This document shows positions 9,210 through 16,695 of a DNA stretch of 64,000 nucleotides, piece after piece. Numbering within the stretch: position 1 is the stretch's first letter; each line of letters starts with the position of its first letter. This DNA comes from Orrella dioscoreae (GTDB taxonomy: Bacteria; Pseudomonadota; Gammaproteobacteria; Burkholderiales; Burkholderiaceae_B). A program made the translations under genes and the position numbers. The DNA lies in contig NZ_LT907988.1 in the NCBI RefSeq assembly GCF_900089455.2, forward strand, positions 1,240,001 to 1,304,000. Reading direction: 5' to 3'. The notes under the pieces were generated by a model. It was not told the DNA's origin, did no database searches, and saw only the letters and a program-made list of their open reading frames with translations.

Positions 9210-9650
9210 ATGTCCTATTTCCTGCCCCTGACCCTGCATCTGCTGGCGGCCATCGCCTTCGTCGGCACGGTGTTCTTCGAGGTGATCATGCTGCCCGGCA
9301 TCCGACGGCGCCTGCCGGCCGACGTCATGCGCGAGATCGAGCGCGCGCTGGGCAATCGCGCCACGGCCATCATGCCGTGGGTGCTGTTGACGCTCTACGC
9401 CGCCGGCCTGGCGCTGGCCTGGCAGCATCGCGGCGCGTTGGCGGCGCCGCTGGCAAGCACCTTCGGCGCGTTGCTGTCGCTGAAGATCCTGCTGGCGCTC
9501 AGCGTGTTCGGCCATTTCTGCACCGCCATGCTGTGGCGGCGGCGCGGCCTGCTGTCGGGCAGGCGCTCGCGCGTGCTGCACCGTAGCGTGTTCTGCCATG
9601 CCTTGTTGATCGTGGTGCTGGCCAAGGCGATGTGGTTCCTGAATGGATGA
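9210..9650 (+). CDS. Small four-helix membrane protein, CopD-like
   Basis: A 146-residue protein with about four hydrophobic segments and almost no soluble domain. It resembles small CopD-like integral membrane proteins, with conserved-looking histidines at the start of helix 1 (LTLHLLAA) and in GHFCTAMLW and FCHALLIV that could bind haem or copper (inference). The gene lies 43 nt after nnrS on the same strand, so it is probably co-transcribed and may assist NnrS. The function is not established. Confidence 0.7.
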   Translation: MSYFLPLTLHLLAAIAFVGTVFFEVIMLPGIRRRLPADVMREIERALGNRATAIMPWVLLTLYAAGLALAWQHRGALAAPLASTFGALLSLKILLALSVFGHFCTAMLWRRRGLLSGRRSRVLHRSVFCHALLIVVLAKAMWFLNG

Positions 9651-9651
9651 A

Positions 9652-9677
9652 CGCCACGTTCCGGGAGGAACGTGGCG
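9652..9677. terminator. Hairpin between convergent genes
   Basis: A perfect 11-bp stem with a 4-nt loop begins 1 nt after the stop codon of the small membrane gene and lies 25 nt from the ytfE stop on the other strand. No T-run follows, so its efficiency is doubtful. Confidence 0.4.
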
Positions 9678-9702
9678 GGGCGGTGTGGGTACGGCAGCGC
9701 CT

Positions 9703-10380
9703 TCAGTGCCTGGCTTGCGGGCAGAAGCGCTCGAACAGGATGTTGTTCTCCAGGTGGATATGCGTCATCAGGTCCTCGCGGAATGTCCGCAGCCCGGTAT
9801 ACAGCGCGCGCCAGGTGGTGCAGGCGCCGCGCGGCGTCGTGACGCCGCCGGTCAGCGCCTCCAGCTGGTGCAAGGCTTCGCCGTGGTCGTCATGCTCCAT
9901 GCGCATGACGGCGATGGGGCCGTCGGCCATCGCGCCGTGGCCGCGGGCGATCATCGGGAAAAGAATGCTCTCTTCCTTGTGCATGTGGCTTTCCAGCGCC
10001 TGGTGCATGCCCGTCAGCAGGTCGGCCAGGCCCAGCGGGCACTCCTCGCGGTCGCCATGCACCTGTTCGACCCGGTGCGCCAGGCGGATGAGTTCAGGCA
10101 ACTGCTCGCGGTGCACGGCGTGATAGCGCGCCAGGATGTGCTCGATCAGGTCCGTGGGACTGGCCTCGTTCCAGTCCGGCACGCCGGCCTCGGCCTGGCG
10201 CGCGGCCAGCGTGGCCAGCGCGTCGAGGATGGGGGCAGGGGGCAGGCCAGCCGCTTCGACGGCCGATTTCAGGCTCTGGTTGCCGCCGCAGCAGAAGTCC
10301 AGGCCGTGCAGGTGGAAGACCTGCGTGGCGCCGGGAATCTGGCGGGCAAGCTGGCCCAGGGATTGGTCGATCAGGTTCAT
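9703..10380 (-). CDS. ytfE: Di-iron iron-sulfur cluster repair protein (RIC/YtfE/ScdA)
   Basis: YtfE-type proteins repair iron-sulfur clusters damaged by nitric oxide and use a haemerythrin-like di-iron centre in the cytosol. The 225-residue protein has the short ScdA N-terminal domain with the DFCCGGNQ motif (about residues 28-35), then a haemerythrin-like four-helix bundle with the expected metal ligands in ILARYHAVHREQL, LESHMHKEESILFP, MEHDDHGEAL and THIHLENNILF. A near-perfect sigma54 promoter lies 58-75 nt upstream and NorR sites lie beyond it, so nitric-oxide induction through NorR is strongly indicated. In this window YtfE, rather than a NO reductase or flavorubredoxin, is the NorR-facing gene. 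Confidence 0.95.
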   Translation of the reverse strand: MNLIDQSLGQLARQIPGATQVFHLHGLDFCCGGNQSLKSAVEAAGLPPAPILDALATLAARQAEAGVPDWNEASPTDLIEHILARYHAVHREQLPELIRLAHRVEQVHGDREECPLGLADLLTGMHQALESHMHKEESILFPMIARGHGAMADGPIAVMRMEHDDHGEALHQLEALTGGVTTPRGACTTWRALYTGLRTFREDLMTHIHLENNILFERFCPQARH

Positions 10381-10437
10381 GGAGCACTCCTTCGAATGAG
10401 AACGGGGCGCCTTGCGCGGCGCTGCCGTTCCCGCTTT

Positions 10438-10455
10438 AGCGAAATGCGTGCCAGG
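10438..10455 (-). promoter_or_regulatory. Sigma54 (-24/-12) promoter of ytfE
   Basis: On the minus strand the bases read TGGCACG-N4-TCGC, one mismatch from the sigma54 consensus TGGCACG-N4-TTGC, with the GG and GC dinucleotides spaced correctly. The predicted start is near 10427, leaving a leader of about 47 nt. NorR, a sigma54-dependent activator, is encoded divergently next to it. Confidence 0.85.
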
Positions 10456-10494
10456 AAAAAATCATCGACGAATCATCGGCTTGGCTTTGGGCGG

Positions 10495-10551
10495 GGTCAT
10501 TCCTACCCTGCCGGGAAAAGGTAGAAAACACCCATGACGGTAGGCGATACC
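10495..10551. promoter_or_regulatory. Three NorR enhancer sites (GGT-N7-ACC)
   Basis: Perfect GGT-N7-ACC sites occur at 10495-10507, 10520-10532 and 10539-10551. This is the NorR recognition pattern described for Ralstonia, where three copies form the enhancer. They lie about 40-115 bp upstream of the ytfE sigma54 promoter. The third site overlaps the first codons of norR, and the second ends 1 nt before its ATG, so NorR could also repress its own expression. Confidence 0.88.
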
Positions 10552-12123
10552 CTTGCGCCGCGCACCTTCCCGCCGGTCGCCATGCTCCTGCTGGCGGACC
10601 TGGCGGCGGAGCTGCCCGTGGCGTTGCGGCTGCAGCGCCTGGTCAGCAGCCTGCGCGTGCATTTCCGCTGCGGCGCGGTGGCGCTGCTGCGCCTGGACCA
10701 AGGCGTGCTGCGCCCGGTGGCCACCGACGGCCTCACCGCTGATGCGCTGGGACGCCGCTATGCCGTGGCCGATCACCCTCGCCTGGCCGCGATCCTGGAG
10801 CAGGGCGGCGTCACCTGTTTCGACCACGACAGCGCCTGGCCGGATCCCTACGACGGCTTGCTGAAGGAACGCGCGGGCGAGCCACTGCCCGTGCATGACT
10901 GCATGGGCATGCCCTTGAACGTCGAGGGCGAGCGCTGGGGGCTGGTCACGCTGGATGCCCTGGACGTGAACACCTTCGATGCGGCAGCCCGTGCCGGCCT
11001 GCGCGAGATGGCCGGCGTCATCGAGGCCGCGGTGCGTGTCACCCGCCTGGAGACCGAGACGCGTGCCTTGCGCCTGGCGGGTGCGGCGCCGCAAGGCGGC
11101 GCCGCACCGCGCCCTGGCCTGGAGATCCTGGGCCGCAGCGATGCCATGATGACGCTGCTGCATGAGCTGGACGTCGTCGCCGATACCGAGCTGCCGGTGC
11201 TGCTGCTGGGCGAAACCGGGGTCGGCAAGGAGCTGTTCGCGCACCGCCTGCACCAGCGTTCGCGGCGCGCGGGCAAGGCGCTGGTGCATGTCAATTGCGC
11301 CGCCCTGCCGGAGACCCTGGCCGAGAGCGAATTGTTCGGCCATGTGCGGGGCGCCTTTTCCGGCGCGGTGGGCGAACGGGCGGGCCGTGTCGAGGCCGCC
11401 GAGGGCGGCACCCTGTTCCTGGACGAGGTGGGCGAACTGCCGATGTCCGTCCAGGCCAAGCTGCTGCGCACCTTGCAGAACGGCGAGATCCAGCGCCTGG
11501 GCGCCGACCGGCCCAGCCGCGTCGACGTGCGCGTGATTGCCGCGACCAACCGGAACCTGCGCGAACGGGTGAAGGAGGGGAGCTTCCGGGCGGACCTCTA
11601 TCACCGCCTGTCGGTCTATCCGATCCCGATTCCGCCGCTGCGCGAGCGCGACGACGATGTCCTGCTGCTGGCCGGCCGTTTCCTGGAGCTGAACCGGGCG
11701 CGGCTGGGGCTGCGCAGCCTGCGCCTGTCAGAGCCCGCGCAGGCGGTGCTGCGCCGCTACGACTGGCCGGGCAATGTGCGCGAGCTGGAACACGTGATCA
11801 GCCGGGCGGCCTTGAAGGCGGTGAGCCGGGGCGCGAGCCGGCATGAGATCGTGTCGCTGGCGCCGGAGTTGCTGGATGTGCGGGTGGCGGTGGGGCAGGG
11901 TGCGGCGGCTGGGCTGGACAGCGTGGCGCCTGCGGCGCTGTTGCCTGGCGATGAGCAGGCGCCGCTCGCAAGCCTGCGCGATGTCGTGCTGGCCAGCCAG
12001 CGCCGGGCCATCGAAAGTGCGCTGGCCCGCCACGGCAACAACTGGGCGTGCGCAGCGCGGGCGCTCGAGGTGGACGCCAGCAACCTGCACAAGTTGGCAA
12101 GACGGCTGGGGATGAAGGGATGA
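10534..12123 (+). CDS. norR: NorR, nitric-oxide-responsive sigma54 activator
   Basis: The 529-residue protein has the three NorR domains in order. The N-terminal GAF domain (about 20-185) keeps the NO-sensing iron-site residues in PDPYDGLL (Asp104, Asp107) and HDCMG (Cys123), equivalent to E. coli Asp96, Asp99 and Cys113. The AAA+ domain has Walker A GETGVGKE (226-233), Walker B GTLFLDEVG and the sigma54-contacting loop. The C-terminal Fis-type helix-turn-helix is WACAARALEVDASNLHKLARRL. The loop reads GAFSGA (273-278) instead of the usual GAFTGA. It is divergent from ytfE, and three enhancer sites overlap its start. The protein should oligomerise on those sites and drive ytfE when NO binds the iron. 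Confidence 0.96.
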   Translation: MTVGDTLAPRTFPPVAMLLLADLAAELPVALRLQRLVSSLRVHFRCGAVALLRLDQGVLRPVATDGLTADALGRRYAVADHPRLAAILEQGGVTCFDHDSAWPDPYDGLLKERAGEPLPVHDCMGMPLNVEGERWGLVTLDALDVNTFDAAARAGLREMAGVIEAAVRVTRLETETRALRLAGAAPQGGAAPRPGLEILGRSDAMMTLLHELDVVADTELPVLLLGETGVGKELFAHRLHQRSRRAGKALVHVNCAALPETLAESELFGHVRGAFSGAVGERAGRVEAAEGGTLFLDEVGELPMSVQAKLLRTLQNGEIQRLGADRPSRVDVRVIAATNRNLRERVKEGSFRADLYHRLSVYPIPIPPLRERDDDVLLLAGRFLELNRARLGLRSLRLSEPAQAVLRRYDWPGNVRELEHVISRAALKAVSRGASRHEIVSLAPELLDVRVAVGQGAAAGLDSVAPAALLPGDEQAPLASLRDVVLASQRRAIESALARHGNNWACAARALEVDASNLHKLARRLGMKG

Positions 12124-12179
12124 CCGGAGTGGTCAGGAAGTCCGCGGATGTGTTCGATCAGATGAGCTGCGGACTTTAT

Positions 12180-12200
12180 TTGCACCAATACGGTGCTTAA
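12180..12200. promoter_or_regulatory. Inverted repeat resembling an NtrC site
   Basis: GCACC-AATAC-GGTGC (12182-12196) within TTGCACCAATACGGTGCTTAA closely resembles the NtrC boxes upstream of E. coli glnA. It lies about 285 nt before the DUF4212 gene. I found no convincing -24/-12 element with correct spacing downstream, so regulation by NtrC is only a possibility. Confidence 0.3.
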
Positions 12201-12282
12201 AAACCCCTGTCATCAATCCTTAATGCTTCAACTTAGGGCATTCCCCTAGTGTTGCCGGGGCATCGTTGGTGCAGAATCCTGT

Positions 12283-12313
12283 CCATGCAGGTGGGAGACA
12301 AAGCCCTGCATGG
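12283..12313 (+). other. Leader inverted repeat upstream of DUF4212 gene
   Basis: CCATGCAGG and CCTGCATGG form 9-bp arms around a 13-nt spacer, within the 362-nt gap between norR and the symporter genes. It is followed by an A-rich tract (about 12335-12384) and then by a terminator-like hairpin, so the leader may be structured. No coding region is visible in this gap. Confidence 0.4.
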
Positions 12314-12391
12314 GCAACAACCGGCGGCACCGGTTTAAAAAAACCAAAAAATAAAAATAAAGCTGTACCCAAGAAGAAAAAAAATGCGTAG

Positions 12392-12421
12392 CGGCTGGCA
12401 CCAGGCAGTGCCAGCCGTTTT
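12392..12421 (+). terminator. Terminator-like hairpin in the leader of the symporter genes
   Basis: A 10-bp perfect stem (12392-12401 with 12408-12417) with a 6-nt loop is followed by TTTT. It lies 268 nt after norR and 64 nt before the DUF4212 start. It could end norR transcription or act as an attenuator for the downstream operon. Confidence 0.55.
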
Positions 12422-12485
12422 CGCTTGTGCGGTCGGTTTTGCCGGAAGCAGGCAGGGCCACCGTCTTTTGCGTGGGGAACCTGGC

Positions 12486-12827
12486 ATGCCACATCCAGCA
12501 TCGAACCACCCGGCGTCCGCCGGTCCGGCGCCTTCCCCTGCCACGCCTTCCCATGACATCCGCACGGTGCAGCGCCGGGGCCAGCACCGTTCCTGGCGCG
12601 CCAACGGCCTGCAGATCACGGCGCTGCTGCTGGCCTGGCTGGCCATCACCTTCATTCCCGCCTATTTCGCGCGCGACCTGATCTTCTCCTTCCTGGGCTG
12701 GCCGTTCTCGTTCTGGATGGCGGCCTATGGCGCGCCCTTCGCCTATCTCATCATCATCGGCCTCTACGCCATCCTTCGAAACCGGGCCGACCGCGCCGCC
12801 CGCGACCAGACTGGCGGCGGCGACTGA
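12486..12827 (+). CDS. DUF4212 protein, small subunit of a sodium:solute symporter
   Basis: A 113-residue membrane protein with two hydrophobic helices. The segment SWRANGLQITALLLAWL, then ARDLIFSFLGWPFSFWMAAYGAP, is characteristic of DUF4212, a family always found beside a large SSS transporter (acetate/propionate type is suspected). The stop codon overlaps the next start as TGATG, so the two are translationally coupled and probably form one complex. I chose ATG 12486, with GGGGAA about 8 nt upstream; a longer frame from 12384 runs through the terminator-like hairpin and is unlikely. Confidence 0.85.
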   Translation: MPHPASNHPASAGPAPSPATPSHDIRTVQRRGQHRSWRANGLQITALLLAWLAITFIPAYFARDLIFSFLGWPFSFWMAAYGAPFAYLIIIGLYAILRNRADRAARDQTGGGD

Positions 12828-14890
12828 TGCCCTTCGGCGCGGAGTCCCAAACCGCCTTCAAGGTCGGCCTGCGCCGCACCTATGTGCTCTACACGGCGGG
12901 CTTCATCGCGCTGATCGGGGTGCTTGCCCTGATGGAAGTGCTGGGCATGCCGCGCAACTGGATCGGCTACGTCTTCCTGCTGGTGACGGTGTGCCTGTAC
13001 GCGGGCATCGGCATTCTCTGTCGCACCTCCGATCCCGAGGAGTACTACGTCGCGGGACGGCGCGTGCCGGCGGTCTACAACGGCATGGCCACTGCCGCCG
13101 ACTGGATGTCGGTGGCGTCCTTCATCGGCGTGGCGGGCACGCTCTATCTGACCGGCTATGGCGGCCTGGCCTACATCATGGGCTGGACGGGCGGCTATGT
13201 GCTGGTGGCGCTGCTGCTCGCCCCCTATCTGCGCAAGTTCGGCCGCTACACCATCCCAGACTTCCTGGGCGCGCGTTACGGCGGCGACCTGCCGCGGCTG
13301 GCGGGCGTGGCGTGCGCGGTGCTGTGCTCCTTCACCTACCTGGTCGCCCAGATCTATGGCGTGGGCATCATCACCACGCGCATGACGGGCATCTCGTTCG
13401 AGCTGGGCATCTTCGTCGCGCTGGGCGGCATGCTGGTGTGCTCCTTCCTGGGCGGCATGCGTGCCGTCACCTGGACCCAGGTGGGGCAGTACATCATCAT
13501 GGTCATTGCCTACTTGGTGCCGGTGTTCTGGCTGTCTGCCAAGCACGCGGACATCCCGGTGCCGCAATGGTCGGCCAGCATCGCGCTGGAAGAGGTGACG
13601 CAGCGCGAGCGTGAGCTGGACCTCGACCCGGCGGAGCGCGCGGTGCGGGCCATGTGGCAGCTCCGCGCCGACGAGATGCAGGCCCGCGTGCAGGCCTTGC
13701 CCGCCTCGTGGACGCAGGAGCGCACGCGCCTGCGCGAGCGGCTGGATGGGCTGAAGGAGGCCGAGGCGCCGATGGTGGACATCCGCACGCTGGAGCGCGA
13801 ACTGTCCATCTATCCGGCCAGCGTCGAGGCCGCGCGCATCGCGTGGTCGCAGGCGCGCGATTCCTATGCCGCGCAGGCGGCGCCGGCCATGCCGCACGCC
13901 GAGCCTTATCCCAAGCCCACGCCCGAAGAGCAGGCCAACCTGCGCAACAATTTCATCGCGCTGGTGCTGTGCCTGATGCTGGGCACGGCGGGCATGCCGC
14001 ACATCCTCATGCGGTCCTACACCACGCCATCGGTGTCCGATGCGCGCATGTCGGTGTTCTGGTCGCTGGCCTTCATCCTGCTGCTGTACTTCATGGCGCC
14101 TGCGCTGGCGGTGCTGGTCAAGCACGAAGTGCTGATCCAGCTGGTGGGCAGTTCCTTCGCGGACCTGCCGAGCTGGGTGGGGGCATGGAGCGCGGTGGAC
14201 CCGCACCTGCTGGAAATCGTGGATCTGAACCGCGACGGCATCGTGCAGCGCGCCGAGATCAAGATGGGCGGCGACGTGGTGGTGCTGGCCATGCCCGAGA
14301 TCGGCGGGCTGCCCTACGTCATTTCAGGGCTGGTGGCGGCGGGGGCGCTGGCCGCCGCGCTGTCGACGGCGGACGGGCTGTTGCTGACCCTGTCGAACTC
14401 GCTGTCGCACGACACGTGGTTCCGCGTGATGTCGCCGCGCATGAGCGGCGCGCGCCGCGTGCTGGTGTCGAAGATCCTGTTGCTGGGCGTGGCCTTCTGC
14501 GCGGCCTGGGTGGCGGCGCGCAAGCCTGCCGACATCCTCTTCATGGTGACGGCGTCGTTCTCGTTCGCGGCCTGCACCTTCTTCCCGGCGCTGGTGATGG
14601 GCGTGTTCTGGAAGCGCGCCAACCGCTGGGGCGCGGCCAGCGGCATCCTGGCCGGCCTGGCGGTGACCACCTGGTACATGGCGCGCACCGAACCCTGGCT
14701 GCGCGAACTGCTGTTCGGCATCGCCCGCACGGAGCCGGTGTCGCTGTGGTGGGGCATACAGCCCATCGCCGCGGGCATCTTCGGCGCGCCCGTGGCGTTC
14801 GCGGTGACCGTGGTGGTGTCGCTGCTGACGCCGCGCCCGGACGCGGCGACCCGGCAACTGGTGGATTTCGTGCGCCGTGGCGACGAGTGA
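12827..14890 (+). CDS. Sodium:solute symporter, VC_2705-type large subunit
   Basis: The 687-residue protein is an SSS-family secondary transporter of the branch that pairs with DUF4212, probably taking up small monocarboxylates (inference). The usual core is present: SDPEEYYVAGRRVPAVYNGMA, the sodium-site region AADWMSVASFIGVAG, and LSTADGLLLTLSNSLSHD in the second half. Compared with ActP it has an extra hydrophilic, coiled-coil-like insertion at about residues 255-365 (ERERELDLD to TPEEQANLRNN). A further extramembrane loop holds a canonical EF-hand calcium loop, DLNRDGIVQRAE (466-477). An 8-bp GC-rich hairpin (14887-14905) overlaps the stop codon and may help terminate. Confidence 0.9.
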   Translation: MPFGAESQTAFKVGLRRTYVLYTAGFIALIGVLALMEVLGMPRNWIGYVFLLVTVCLYAGIGILCRTSDPEEYYVAGRRVPAVYNGMATAADWMSVASFIGVAGTLYLTGYGGLAYIMGWTGGYVLVALLLAPYLRKFGRYTIPDFLGARYGGDLPRLAGVACAVLCSFTYLVAQIYGVGIITTRMTGISFELGIFVALGGMLVCSFLGGMRAVTWTQVGQYIIMVIAYLVPVFWLSAKHADIPVPQWSASIALEEVTQRERELDLDPAERAVRAMWQLRADEMQARVQALPASWTQERTRLRERLDGLKEAEAPMVDIRTLERELSIYPASVEAARIAWSQARDSYAAQAAPAMPHAEPYPKPTPEEQANLRNNFIALVLCLMLGTAGMPHILMRSYTTPSVSDARMSVFWSLAFILLLYFMAPALAVLVKHEVLIQLVGSSFADLPSWVGAWSAVDPHLLEIVDLNRDGIVQRAEIKMGGDVVVLAMPEIGGLPYVISGLVAAGALAAALSTADGLLLTLSNSLSHDTWFRVMSPRMSGARRVLVSKILLLGVAFCAAWVAARKPADILFMVTASFSFAACTFFPALVMGVFWKRANRWGAASGILAGLAVTTWYMARTEPWLRELLFGIARTEPVSLWWGIQPIAAGIFGAPVAFAVTVVVSLLTPRPDAATRQLVDFVRRGDE

Positions 14891-14921
14891 GGGCTGGGCC
14901 CTCACGCCACGCCACCTGATC

Positions 14922-15641
14922 TCAGTTGCCGGCGCTGCCTTGCTTGAGCAGCACCCGCACCGCGCCCGCGCCGCCGTCGGCTTCCTTGCCTTGGGCGAAT
15001 GCCAGCACGATGGCGTGCTGCACGAGCCAGCGCGTGACCTTGTCGCGCAGCACGGCCTGGGGGCCGCTGGAGTGATGGCCCTGGCCATGGATGACGCGCA
15101 CGCAACGCGCGCCGGCCTCCACGGCGGCCTTCAGGAACGTTGCCAGCGCGGGGCGTGCCTGCTCCACCGTCATGCCGTGCAGGTCCAGCTCGGCCTGCAC
15201 GCCCCAGGCGCCCCGGCGCAACTGGCGCAGGGTGTCCGGCGCCATGCCGGTGCGCACGAAGGCGCTGCCGTCGTCGGTCAGCAGGCGCGAGACATATTCG
15301 TCCGAGACCGGCTCCAGCGCGGCGGGCGTGGGCGCGGCGGCCTGGCCGCCCATCGCCCATTCACGGCGGCGCCGCTGCTCGTCGGCGGGGGCGGCAGGCG
15401 TGTTGGCGCGCGCGACGCGGTCCGTCTTGATGGGCGTGACGGACTGCATCAGGCGGCGGAACGCGTCGACGTCCTCGGGCGCCGCGGGCGTGGCGGCAGG
15501 GCCCTGGCCCCTGGCCGACCCGGCGCCCGAGGCGGCCGTGACGGGACGGGCCGCGGCTTGCCGTTCGGCCTTGCGCTGGTTGTCGGCGGCCGTCTTGGCC
15601 AGTGCCTTGAGGTCGCCGAAGCCTTGGCGGGCGCCCTTCAT
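14922..15641 (-). CDS. Smr-domain protein (MutS2-C-like, SmrA type)
   Basis: A 239-residue protein with a low-complexity Ala/Gln-rich N-terminal half and a C-terminal Smr domain (about 150-235). The Smr signatures are AELDLHGMTVEQA and RVIHGQGHHSSG. Smr domains act as DNA or RNA endonucleases; SmrB-type proteins cleave mRNA at collided ribosomes, but which role applies here is not decidable from sequence. The gene is convergent with the symporter and 40 nt upstream of trxB on the same strand, so the two may be co-transcribed with trxB first. Confidence 0.9.
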   Translation of the reverse strand: MKGARQGFGDLKALAKTAADNQRKAERQAAARPVTAASGAGSARGQGPAATPAAPEDVDAFRRLMQSVTPIKTDRVARANTPAAPADEQRRRREWAMGGQAAAPTPAALEPVSDEYVSRLLTDDGSAFVRTGMAPDTLRQLRRGAWGVQAELDLHGMTVEQARPALATFLKAAVEAGARCVRVIHGQGHHSSGPQAVLRDKVTRWLVQHAIVLAFAQGKEADGGAGAVRVLLKQGSAGN

Positions 15642-15681
15642 GCCCGGCCCCCGTGATGAACGACAGTCATGCGGCGCCTCT

Positions 15682-16673
<992 letters not shown>

Positions 16674-16687
16674 CACGGTAACGCCCA

Positions 16688-16695
16688 ATTATAAT
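16688..16695. promoter_or_regulatory. Palindromic TATAAT boxes between trxB and ftsK
   Basis: ATTATAAT contains a perfect -10 hexamer on each strand (plus 16690-16695; minus 16693-16688). The plus-strand hexamer overlaps the first ATG of ftsK, so a transcript from it would be leaderless or nearly so. Neither direction has a clear -35 element. Confidence 0.45.

Noticed and set aside
12391-12412. A sigma54 promoter before the DUF4212 gene to go with the NtrC-like dyad
   Set aside because: TGGCAC is present, but the GG to GC spacing is off by one, and the bases belong to the terminator-like stem.
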